DNA from: an uncultured Acetatifactor sp.
Lineage (GTDB): Bacteria; Bacillota; Clostridia; Lachnospirales; Lachnospiraceae
Direction of reading: 5' to 3'
DNA: 5,675 nucleotides
NCBI GenBank assembly: GCA_947626405.1
Contig: CANQSE010000147.1
Location: forward strand, 1-5,675
Shown piece after piece: positions 1 to 5,675 of the stretch. Numbering within the stretch: position 1 is the stretch's first letter; each line of letters starts with the position of its first letter. The position numbers and the translations under genes were made by a program. The notes beneath the pieces were generated by a model that ran no database searches, had not been told where the DNA came from, and was given only the letters and a program-made list of their open reading frames with translations.

Positions 1-2512
1 CCCGGATGGCGGTCAGCGCATATCGGATTTTGTTGCCTGAAACCGAAAACCCGCTCTCCCCTTCGTTTACGTCAGGCGGCACCAATTCGATGCCAAGGCT
101 GCGGCATAGCATGATATACTCCGAAACCTTTCCGGCGTTGTCGATCACAGACGTCATGAGCGCAGCCATATATTCCACCGGATAATAATATTTCAGATAG
201 GCGGTCTGATATGCCACCACCGCGTAACAGGCCGCGTGAGACTTGTTAAAGGCATACTTTGCAAAATCCATCATGTCGTCGTAAATTCCGCCTGCGACTT
301 TCTCGTCAATTCCTCTTGCCACACATCCCGGCACATTTTCTTCCGGATTTCCGTATATAAAGTTGGCGCGCTCCTTCTCCATTACAGCCTGCTTCTTCTT
401 GCTCATGGCACGGCGCACCAGATCGCTTCGTCCAAGCGTATATCCGCCAAGATCCCTCACTATCTGCATAACCTGCTCCTGATAGACTATGCAGCCGTAT
501 GTAGGCTTTAAGATTGGCTCAAGCTGCGGGCATGAATAGACAACGTCGCCGTTATTGTTTTTTCCTTTTATATATTTAGGTATGAAATCCATGGGACCCG
601 GACGGTACAGCGATATGCCTGCAATAATGTCCTCCAGGTTCTGCGGCCGCAGTTCCTTCATAAAGCTTTTCATTCCCCCGCTTTCAAGCTGGAACACTCC
701 CTCCGTCCTGCCTGTGCCGATCGAAGCCAGCACCTTCGGATCATTGTAATCTATATTGTCTATGTCGATATGTACTCCTCTTTCTCTCTCCACAAATTTA
801 ACCGCGTCGCTTATGACAGTCAGGGTCCGCAGCCCCAGAAAGTCCATCTTTAAAAGTCCAAGCTCCTCCAGGGTTGTCATGGTAAACTGTGTGGTAACGG
901 AGCCGTCGCTCCCCCTTGAAAGAGGCACAAACTCGTCCGCCGCATCAGGGCATATAACCACGCCCGCCGCGTGCATGGAGGTATTTCTCGGCAGTCCCTC
1001 AAGACGTCGGCACATATCAATCAGATGACGGACCTCCTCGCTCTCCTGGTACATCCTCCTTAATTCAGGATTCTTTTCAAGCGCCCCGTCAAGTGTAATA
1101 TTCAGCTCCTTCGGGATCATCTTCGCAATATTGTCAACATAACTGTACGGCAGATCCATTACGCGTCCGACATCCCGCACCACCGCCTTTGCGGCCAGAG
1201 TACCGAATGTGACGATCTGCACAACCTTGTCGGTGCCGTACTTTCTGCCAACGTAGTCTATGACCTCCTGACGCCTCTCGAAGCAGAAGTCGATGTCGAT
1301 ATCGGGCATGGAAACACGTTCCGGGTTAAGGAAACGCTCAAACAGGAGGTTGTAGCGTATAGGGTCAATGTTTGTAATTTTAAGGCAGTAAGAAACAATG
1401 CTCCCCGCTGCGGAACCCCTCCCCGGCCCCACGGGAATGCCGTTTTTTCTTGCGTAATTGATAAAATCCCACACTATGAGGAAATAGTCCACATACCCCA
1501 TCGTCCTTATTACCGACAGTTCATAGTCGAGTCGTTCCCGAAGCGTCTGCCCCGTATCTCCGGCAGGTTTTCCGCCGTCGCCGTAGCGCTGCGCAAGTCC
1601 CTCGTCGCAAAGTTTGTTCAGATAGCTCCAGGAGTCGTACCCCTCGGGCACTTCATAGTGAGGAAGCTTTGTCACGCCAAACTCTATTTCCACGTTACAG
1701 CGCTCTGCAATTCGCTGGGTATTTTCCAGCGCATCCGGCGCGTAGGGGAACAGTTCCTTCATTTCTTCCTCGCTCTTTACATAATACTGTCCGCCCTCAT
1801 ACCTCATCCTGTCCTTATCGGCTAGCTTTTTGCCTGTCTGCAGACAGAGAAGTATGTCGTGGGAGTCGGCGTCTGTCGAATATGTATAATGAACGTCGTT
1901 TGTGGCGACAAGCGGGATATCAAGCTCCCTGCTCATCCTTACAAGCTCGGTATTTACCAGGCGCTGCTCCGGGATCCCATGATCCTGCAGCTCCAGAAAA
2001 AAGCTGCCCTTTCCAAAACATTCCTCGTATTTCCGGGCAGCCTTGCGCGCCTCGTCATACATGCGTTTTGCAATGTATCGCTGCACTTCTCCGGCAAGGC
2101 ATGCGGACAGCGCTATAATCCCCTCGTGGTATGTCCTGAGCACTTCCATATCCACCCTGGGCTTGTAGTAATATCCTTCGGTGAATCCCTTGCTCACAAT
2201 TTTCATCAGATTGGCATATCCAAGATTATTTTCAGCCAAAAGCACAAGATGATAATAGCGGTCCTCTCCTCCCGTTATCTCCCGATCAAACCTGGAGTGC
2301 GGAGCCACGTATACCTCACAGCCAATTATCGGCCTGATCCCTTCCGCCCTGGCGGCGCGGTAAAAATCAATTACGCCGTACATCACTCCGTGATCCGTAA
2401 TTGCGGCGCTGTCCATTCCAAGCTCCTTAACCCTTGCCACATATTCCTTTATTTTATTTGATCCGTCCAGCAGAGAATACTCCGTATGGACATGAAGATG
2501 CGCAAATGCCAT
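1..2512 (-). CDS. dnaE: DNA polymerase III subunit alpha (DnaE), C-terminus cut by window edge
   Basis: This is the catalytic subunit of the replicative DNA polymerase, a C-family enzyme acting at the replication fork. My reading of the frame from the ATG at 2512 stays open to the left edge, giving about 837 of the roughly 1,150 residues usual for the family. The start is supported by AAGGAG at 2521-2526, 8 nt upstream, and by the typical N-terminus HLHVHTEYSLLDG. The PHP domain comes first (about residues 1-275), with candidate metal ligands H7, H9, D16, H41, E66, H88, C138, D206 and H208. The polymerase core follows, with GPGRGS (362-367) and the catalytic aspartates D404 and D406 in PDIDIDF and D557 in KMDFLGL. 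The fingers region contains YRPGPMD and FAKYAFNKSHA (F755 onward). The helix-hairpin-helix, OB-fold and clamp/tau-binding parts would lie beyond the window. Clostridia normally also carry PolC; whether this is a DnaE1 or DnaE3 type cannot be settled from the visible part. Confidence 0.97.
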   Translation of the reverse strand, partial: MAFAHLHVHTEYSLLDGSNKIKEYVARVKELGMDSAAITDHGVMYGVIDFYRAARAEGIRPIIGCEVYVAPHSRFDREITGGEDRYYHLVLLAENNLGYANLMKIVSKGFTEGYYYKPRVDMEVLRTYHEGIIALSACLAGEVQRYIAKRMYDEARKAARKYEECFGKGSFFLELQDHGIPEQRLVNTELVRMSRELDIPLVATNDVHYTYSTDADSHDILLCLQTGKKLADKDRMRYEGGQYYVKSEEEMKELFPYAPDALENTQRIAERCNVEIEFGVTKLPHYEVPEGYDSWSYLNKLCDEGLAQRYGDGGKPAGDTGQTLRERLDYELSVIRTMGYVDYFLIVWDFINYARKNGIPVGPGRGSAAGSIVSYCLKITNIDPIRYNLLFERFLNPERVSMPDIDIDFCFERRQEVIDYVGRKYGTDKVVQIVTFGTLAAKAVVRDVGRVMDLPYSYVDNIAKMIPKELNITLDGALEKNPELRRMYQESEEVRHLIDMCRRLEGLPRNTSMHAAGVVICPDAADEFVPLSRGSDGSVTTQFTMTTLEELGLLKMDFLGLRTLTVISDAVKFVERERGVHIDIDNIDYNDPKVLASIGTGRTEGVFQLESGGMKSFMKELRPQNLEDIIAGISLYRPGPMDFIPKYIKGKNNNGDVVYSCPQLEPILKPTYGCIVYQEQVMQIVRDLGGYTLGRSDLVRRAMSKKKQAVMEKERANFIYGNPEENVPGCVARGIDEKVAGGIYDDMMDFAKYAFNKSHAACYAVVAYQTAYLKYYYPVEYMAALMTSVIDNAGKVSEYIMLCRSLGIELVPPDVNEGESGFSVSGNKIRYALTAIR

Positions 2513-2546
2513 GCCTTCAGCTCCTTATGATAAAATACCTTACCTT

Positions 2547-2575
2547 ATTATACTTAAACTGTAAGCTTTTGTAAA
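2547..2575 (-). promoter_or_regulatory. dnaE promoter (sigma-A type)
   Basis: The -35 box TTTACA (2570-2575, 5/6 to consensus) and the -10 box TATAAT (2547-2552, perfect) are separated by exactly 17 bp. Transcription should start near 2540, leaving a leader of about 28 nt that carries the AAGGAG ribosome binding site of dnaE. The promoter sits directly after the metK terminator, so dnaE is probably transcribed on its own. Confidence 0.8.
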
Positions 2576-2587
2576 TTACCGGTATTT

Positions 2588-2621
2588 TAAAAAGCGCCAC
2601 GGCAGACCTGCCGCAGCGCTT
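2588..2621 (-). terminator. Rho-independent terminator after metK
   Basis: A long hairpin starts 16 nt after the metK stop codon. The outer stem AAGCGC/GCGCTT (2616-2621 with 2592-2597) continues inward through two G-U pairs into GCGGCA-type pairs, about 13 bp in total, closed by a small GGTC loop. The 3' arm runs into a short run of Ts (complement of 2589-2593). It should end the metK transcript before the dnaE promoter. Confidence 0.85.
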
Positions 2622-2637
2622 AAATTCCTTTCGGTTT

Positions 2638-3825
2638 TTATAAATACTTCTTCAGCGTTTCAACCTTGTCAAGAGCCTCCCAGGGAAGGGATATATCGTC
2701 CCGCCCGAAATGACCGTAAGCGGCCGTCTGGCGGTAGATTGGCCTGCGCAGATCCAGCATCTTTATTATGCCGGCCGGACGCAGATCAAAGTTTTCCCTG
2801 ATGATCTCCACAAGCTTTTCGTCGGCAATTCTGCCGGTTCCGAATGTATCGACCATAACCGAGGTGGGCTGGGCGACTCCGATGGCGTATGAGAGCTGGA
2901 TTTCACACTTATCCGCAAGCCCTGCAGCCACGATGTTCTTTGCCACGTACCTCGCGGCATAGGCTGCGCTGCGGTCAACCTTTGTGCAGTCCTTTCCCGA
3001 AAACGCTCCGCCGCCGTGACGCGCGTACCCTCCGTAGGTATCAACGATAATCTTGCGTCCCGTAAGTCCCGCGTCTCCCTGCGGCCCGCCGATCACGAAG
3101 CGTCCCGTGGGATTGATATAGAACTTTGTATTCTCATCCACAAGCTCCACGGGGAGCACCGGATCCAATACATACTTTTTGATATCCTTATGTATCTGGG
3201 TCTGCTCCACGTTTTCATCGTGCTGTGTGGAGATTACTACGGCTTCCAGCCTGATTGGTTTTCCGTTTTCATCATACTCAACGGAAACCTGGCTTTTTCC
3301 GTCCGGACGCAGATAGGAAAGCGTACCGTCCTTCCTAACCTTTGTCAGTTGCCTCGTCAGCTTATGTGCAAGCGAAATTGGATAAGGCATAAATTCCGGA
3401 GTCTCGTTCGTTGCATAGCCGAACATCATTCCCTGATCTCCCGCGCCGATGGCCTCAAGCTGAGCGTCCGTCATCTTAGACTCCCTTGCTTCCAGCGCCT
3501 TATCGACTCCCATGGCGATATCAGGTGACTGCTTGTCCAGGGCTACCAATACGGCGCATGTATGGCCGTCAAATCCCACCTTTGAATCATTGTAGCCGAT
3601 TTCATTCACAGTCTGACGCACAATGGCCGGTATGTCGATGTTTGCCTTTGTTGTTATCTCGCCTGTTACAAGTACAAATCCTGTGCAGCTTGCAGTCTCA
3701 CAGGCGACACGACTCATTGGATCCTGGGCAATGCAGGCGTCCAGGACGGCATCCGACACAGCGTCGCAAAGCTTGTCGGGATGTCCCTCAGTAACGGATT
3801 CCGAGGTAAATAGATGTTTTTCCAT
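2638..3825 (-). CDS. metK: S-adenosylmethionine synthetase (methionine adenosyltransferase)
   Basis: A cytosolic enzyme that makes S-adenosylmethionine from ATP and methionine, releasing phosphate and pyrophosphate. The 395-residue length is normal and no key motif is missing. Visible signatures are the N-terminal [12 protein letters not shown] with catalytic H15 and D17, the ATP-binding GAGDQG (127-132) followed by [20 protein letters not shown] (247-258), and the glycine-rich P-loop-like GGGAFSGKD (271-279) followed by TKVDRSAAY. The product is known from the family as a tetramer of Mg/K-dependent subunits. The ATG at 3825 gives the usual N-terminus (EKHLFTSES) and has AGGAAGG at 3835-3841, 9 nt upstream. 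A SAM-I riboswitch and terminator in the leader indicate feedback repression by the product. The gene is monocistronic: it has its own promoter and a strong terminator after the stop. Confidence 0.99.
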   Translation of the reverse strand: MEKHLFTSESVTEGHPDKLCDAVSDAVLDACIAQDPMSRVACETASCTGFVLVTGEITTKANIDIPAIVRQTVNEIGYNDSKVGFDGHTCAVLVALDKQSPDIAMGVDKALEARESKMTDAQLEAIGAGDQGMMFGYATNETPEFMPYPISLAHKLTRQLTKVRKDGTLSYLRPDGKSQVSVEYDENGKPIRLEAVVISTQHDENVEQTQIHKDIKKYVLDPVLPVELVDENTKFYINPTGRFVIGGPQGDAGLTGRKIIVDTYGGYARHGGGAFSGKDCTKVDRSAAYAARYVAKNIVAAGLADKCEIQLSYAIGVAQPTSVMVDTFGTGRIADEKLVEIIRENFDLRPAGIIKMLDLRRPIYRQTAAYGHFGRDDISLPWEALDKVETLKKYL

Positions 3826-3890
3826 AGTGTTTTTCCTTCCTTTCGGTTTTCGTTTGACCTTCAGCGATATGATTTTCTCCCCCGCAATGC

Positions 3891-3926
3891 CGTAAAAAAA
3901 GACCCGCTTGCGATAAGCGGACCTTT
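3891..3926 (-). terminator. Riboswitch-controlled intrinsic terminator in the metK leader
   Basis: On the minus strand, AAAGGTCCGCTT (3915-3926) pairs with AAGCGGGTCTTT (3898-3909) to give a 12-bp stem with two G-U pairs and a 5-nt loop, followed directly by a run of seven Ts (complement of 3894-3900). Part of its 5' arm (CCGCTTAT, 3913-3920) can instead pair at 7 of 8 positions with the 3' side of aptamer stem P1 and its neighbour (ATAAGAGG, 3946-3953). That provides the antiterminator, so SAM binding should favour termination before metK. Confidence 0.9.
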
Positions 3927-3946
3927 AAATCTTTCGACTTTCAATC

Positions 3947-4047
3947 CTCTTATTGCTCGATTTTGCTCGCTCAGGTGGGCACCTTCCTGTCAAGGGGTTG
4001 CCGTGGCTTCATCGATCCTATGTATCTCCGCCAACTCTGAATAAGAG
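3947..4047 (-). promoter_or_regulatory. SAM-I (S-box) riboswitch aptamer
   Basis: A 101-nt aptamer in the 5' leader of metK that binds S-adenosylmethionine and turns the gene off. Stem P1 is a perfect 8-bp pairing (CTCTTATT at 4040-4047 with AATAAGAG at 3947-3954). The S-box core is present in order: CAGAG, GGCGGAG, GATGAAGCC and GGCAACC, the last pairing with GGTGCC (3978-3983) as P3. P2 is TGGC (4030-4033) with GCCA (4004-4007), and the GGA/GATGAA bulge between them forms the expected kink-turn. The P2 loop AGG (4017-4019) can pair with CCT (3993-3995) as the family pseudoknot. A terminator lies 20 nt downstream, so control is transcriptional. Confidence 0.95.
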
Positions 4048-4076
4048 AAATCATATTCACTTTTTACTACCTATTC

Positions 4077-4105
4077 ACTGTACAACGAAACCTGCTCTGT
4101 GTCAA
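4077..4105 (-). promoter_or_regulatory. metK promoter (sigma-A type)
   Basis: A perfect -35 box TTGACA (4100-4105) is followed by a 17-bp spacer and a -10 box TACAGT (4077-4082, 4/6 to TATAAT). The predicted start near 4070 lies about 20 nt before aptamer stem P1, which is the right place for a riboswitch leader. The promoter is in the short gap after the murA stop codon. Confidence 0.72.
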
Positions 4106-4146
4106 TAGGTAAATCTCATATTTTCAAGCATTTTCAATCCGGAATA

Positions 4147-4965
4147 TCAGCCTACCCTAAGCTTGAATTTCATGAAATCCTTTTCCGTCTGAACAAGCTC
4201 AATCTGTGCGCCGAGTCCCTGGAGCTTCAGGTGGAAATCCTCGTAGCCCCTCTCGATATATTTAATGTCATCCACCGTGGTAAATCCCACGGCAGCAAGC
4301 GCCGCTATCACAAGAGCCGCTCCGGCGCGAAGATCAGGCGCTGATATGCTTGCCCCGGTATACCTTGGAACTCCGTCAATGATTGCCGTGTTCCCCTCGA
4401 CCTTTATGTTGGCTCCCATCCTTGTCAGTTCGTCTACATATTTAAAACGGTTTTCAAATATGCTTTCCGTCACAATGCTCGTTCCGCCCGCCAGCGCCAG
4501 CGCCGCCGTTATCTGCGGCTGCATATCGGTCGGAAATCCCGGATAAGGCAGCGTCTTTACATGCGTATGCTTCAGCGGCTTTGATGCCACCACACGTATA
4601 CAGTCGTCCGCTTCCTCCACCTCGCATCCCAGCTCCAGAAGCTTTGCCGTAATAGATTCAAGATGCTTTGGAATAACGTTTTTTACGGTCACGTCTCCCT
4701 TTGTCACAGCCGCCGCAAACATGAATGTTCCGGCCTCAATCTGATCGGGAATAATGGTGTAGTCGCTGCCGTGAAGCTTTTGCACTCCCTTGATCCTGAT
4801 CACGTCCGTTCCGGCTCCCTTGATGTTGGCTCCCATGCTGTTTAGGAAATTGGCAAGATCCACGACATGCGGCTCCTTTGCGGAGTTTTCAATGATCGTC
4901 ATTCCCTCGGCCATTGTAGCCGCCATCATTACATTAATGGTCGCTCCCACGCTTGATACGTCCAT
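4147..4965 (-). CDS. murA: MurA C-terminal fragment (frameshifted)
   Basis: This is the downstream part of the broken murA. The first ATG in this frame (4965) is the internal methionine of HIYMD, has no convincing ribosome binding site, and is unlikely to be a real start; the family reading already begins at 4974. The 272 residues contain the UDP-GlcNAc-binding SVGATIN stretch, the IIENSAKEP segment, [21 protein letters not shown], and [11 protein letters not shown], in which D147 of this fragment matches the catalytic D305 of E. coli Mur[11 protein letters not shown] and the terminal [15 protein letters not shown] follow. The stop is TGA at 4147-4149. No hairpin terminator follows before the metK promoter. 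Confidence 0.85.
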   Translation of the reverse strand: MDVSSVGATINVMMAATMAEGMTIIENSAKEPHVVDLANFLNSMGANIKGAGTDVIRIKGVQKLHGSDYTIIPDQIEAGTFMFAAAVTKGDVTVKNVIPKHLESITAKLLELGCEVEEADDCIRVVASKPLKHTHVKTLPYPGFPTDMQPQITAALALAGGTSIVTESIFENRFKYVDELTRMGANIKVEGNTAIIDGVPRYTGASISAPDLRAGAALVIAALAAVGFTTVDDIKYIERGYEDFHLKLQGLGAQIELVQTEKDFMKFKLRVG

Positions 4966-5420
4966 ATAAATATGGCACTGACCTTTATCAGTCCGTGCTC
5001 AATCACCACATCCGCGCCGAGAGCCTTAAACCCTTTTATATGCTGATCGATTGCACGACATCCTATATCGCATCCGCCGGGCAGCGCCACCTCCGCATGT
5101 CTGTATTTCCCGAGCAGGGCCCCGAGCAGATAATAAGACGCTCTGATTTTTTTGATTTCCTCCGTATCAACTACAAGTCCGTTTATGTTTCCGGAGTTAA
5201 GCGCCACTCTGTGGCGATCGAAGCGTTTCACCATTACCCCGATCCCGCGCATGGCATCAAGCATTACATTTGTGTCCCTCACATCGGGCATATTTTCTAT
5301 ATAAACTGTCTCGTCAGTCATAGTGGACGCGGCAAGAACGGGAAGCGCCGCATTTTTAGCGCCCCCTATCTCAACGTCTCCCACCAGCGGATTCCCGCCT
5401 TTGATTGCATATTGTTCCAT
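4929..5420 (-). CDS. murA: MurA N-terminal fragment (frameshifted)
   Basis: This is the upstream part of the broken murA, 163 residues as read, of which the first 149 are genuine MurA and the last 14 are an out-of-frame tail. The family features are GGAKNAALP with the substrate-binding K22, the [11 protein letters not shown] helix, and the loop LPGGCDIG, in which C117 matches the PEP-binding cysteine that fosfomycin alkylates (C115 in E. coli). A cysteine rather than an aspartate here predicts a fosfomycin-sensitive form. [15 protein letters not shown] follows. The ATG at 5420 is supported by GAGG at 5430-5433, 9 nt upstream, and by a normal N-terminus. Alone this fragment would lack most of the second domain and could not be active. 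Confidence 0.85.
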   Translation of the reverse strand: MEQYAIKGGNPLVGDVEIGGAKNAALPVLAASTMTDETVYIENMPDVRDTNVMLDAMRGIGVMVKRFDRHRVALNSGNINGLVVDTEEIKKIRASYYLLGALLGKYRHAEVALPGGCDIGCRAIDQHIKGFKALGADVVIEHGLIKVSAIFIWTYQAWERPLM

Positions 5421-5474
5421 CTATTTATACCTCGGTTTAAGGTTAAACTCATTTTTTTGCTGATCCGGCCGATC

Positions 5475-5572
5475 ATGATAAGCGCCGGAAACAGTGCATA
5501 TTCTGCACAATTACAAAGATTTTACCACATTTTTCCCGGTTTGTAAACTGAACGCACGTTTGCGCTTATCAT
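5475..5572. repeat. 11-bp inverted repeat flanking the murA promoter
   Basis: The plus strand carries ATGATAAGCGC at 5475-5485 and its exact reverse complement GCGCTTATCAT at 5562-5572. One arm lies in the murA leader and the other about 15 bp upstream of the -35 box, so the pair brackets the promoter symmetrically with 76 bp between arms. It could be a pair of operator sites or part of a longer dispersed repeat, or it may be chance. Confidence 0.4.
5519..5547 (-). promoter_or_regulatory. murA promoter (sigma-A type)
   Basis: The -35 box TTTACA (5542-5547) and the -10 box TAAAAT (5519-5524), each 5/6 to consensus, are separated by 17 bp. The expected start near 5512 gives a leader of about 90 nt. 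The leader can form small hairpins (GTGCA/TGCAC at 5494-5508, and TCCGGC/GCCGGA at 5464-5489), but none is followed by a T run, so no attenuator is evident. Confidence 0.72.
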
Positions 5573-5675
5573 CAGTAACAGTTCGGCCTATTCCTTGCAA
5601 GTCACGCCCTGTACTGCCGATGTTCTCCCTGCAGACACGCTTCCGCTCGGTTGCGCACGTAACGGACACCAGGCT
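5573..5675. other. Unassigned right edge
   Basis: I recognise no gene here. On the minus strand all three frames are open from the window edge and close at different points (stop codons at 5602-5604, 5588-5590 and 5511-5513), so the 3' end of an upstream gene is possible. None of the short translations resembles a family I know. Two plus-strand frames are also open, so openness is weak evidence. It may be intergenic or part of a repeat that continues outside the window. Confidence 0.3.

Larger units (their letters stand above)
4147..5420 (-). pseudogene. murA: murA, disrupted by an internal frameshift and small deletion
   Basis: UDP-N-acetylglucosamine 1-carboxyvinyltransferase moves the enolpyruvyl group of phosphoenolpyruvate to UDP-GlcNAc, the first committed step of peptidoglycan synthesis in the cytosol. 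The two parts together cover the whole family length (about 424 residues against about 420-430). They are in different frames and meet near 4975. Upstream the frame reads GLIKVSA, then turns into an unrelated tail ending at 4929. Downstream the family sequence resumes as [14 protein letters not shown]. Relatives carry a short segment such as ERLRGA or DGRLKGA at this point, and it is absent here, which fits a loss of about 19 nt (or 22) rather than a single-base slip. The catalytic residues are all still encoded. I cannot tell a true mutation from a sequencing or assembly fault. If real, a second murA copy, common in Firmicutes, would have to supply the function. Confidence 0.85.

Noticed and set aside
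1669..2461. Plus-strand open frames of 149 and 200 codons opposite dnaE
   Set aside because: They lie entirely antisense to a clearly conserved DnaE PHP region, overlap each other, and their translations show no domain I recognise.
2766..3044. Minus-strand 92-codon frame inside metK
   Set aside because: Out-of-frame overlap within the conserved metK sequence; arginine/serine-rich shadow translation.
3016..3528. Plus-strand open frame of 170 codons opposite metK
   Set aside because: Antisense shadow of the conserved metK frame; no recognisable domain or ribosome binding site.
4050..4055. TATGAT as an alternative metK -10 box on the minus strand
   Set aside because: Its start would fall inside aptamer stem P1 and destroy the riboswitch, and it has no good -35 box; TTGACA-17-TACAGT fits better.
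3911..5485. Shared GATAAGCG in the metK terminator and the murA inverted repeat
   Set aside because: An 8-bp match in unrelated structural contexts is expected by chance at this scale.
4953..5546. Plus-strand open frame of 197 codons opposite the murA 5' region
   Set aside because: It covers the murA coding strand, leader and promoter in antisense and has no recognisable motif.
1..5675. A new defence, mobile or biosynthetic system
   Set aside because: All substantial coding sequence is accounted for by dnaE, metK and murA; no transposase, integrase, toxin-antitoxin pair, CRISPR repeat or unknown conserved gene is visible.

Overview
This window looks like chromosomal DNA from a Gram-positive Clostridia-type bacterium, plausibly of the Lachnospiraceae kind. 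That placement is inferred from the moderate base composition, strong AGGAG-like ribosome binding sites, near-consensus TTGACA/TATAAT promoters with 17-bp spacers, a SAM-I (S-box) riboswitch with an intrinsic terminator in front of metK, and the DnaE protein sequence. Every gene I can support lies on the minus strand, so the genes read from right to left.

Layout in transcription order: (1) 5675-5421 is an unassigned edge followed by the murA promoter (5519-5547) and a leader of about 90 nt. (2) 5420-4147 is murA, the enolpyruvyl transferase that starts peptidoglycan precursor synthesis. As given it is broken: two parts in different reading frames meet near 4975, with about six residues missing there. 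(3) 4146-3826 is the metK control region: a promoter (4077-4105), a SAM-I aptamer (3947-4047), a competing antiterminator/terminator (about 3891-3926) and the metK ribosome binding site. (4) 3825-2638 is an intact metK, S-adenosylmethionine synthetase. (5) 2621-2588 is the metK intrinsic terminator, followed by a near-consensus dnaE promoter (2547-2575). (6) 2512-1 is dnaE, the DNA polymerase III alpha subunit. It is open throughout, and its C-terminal part runs off the left edge after about 837 codons.

The three genes belong to separate housekeeping tasks (cell wall, methyl donor supply, replication), and each has its own promoter. The one regulatory circuit that can be read directly is feedback: SAM made by MetK should bind the aptamer and stop metK transcription early. 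There is no clear terminator between murA and the metK promoter, so murA transcripts probably run into the riboswitch.

I see no mobile element, CRISPR array, tRNA, rRNA or novel multi-gene system. The observations most worth a second look are the murA frameshift/deletion, an 11-bp inverted repeat flanking the murA promoter, and the unassigned right edge.
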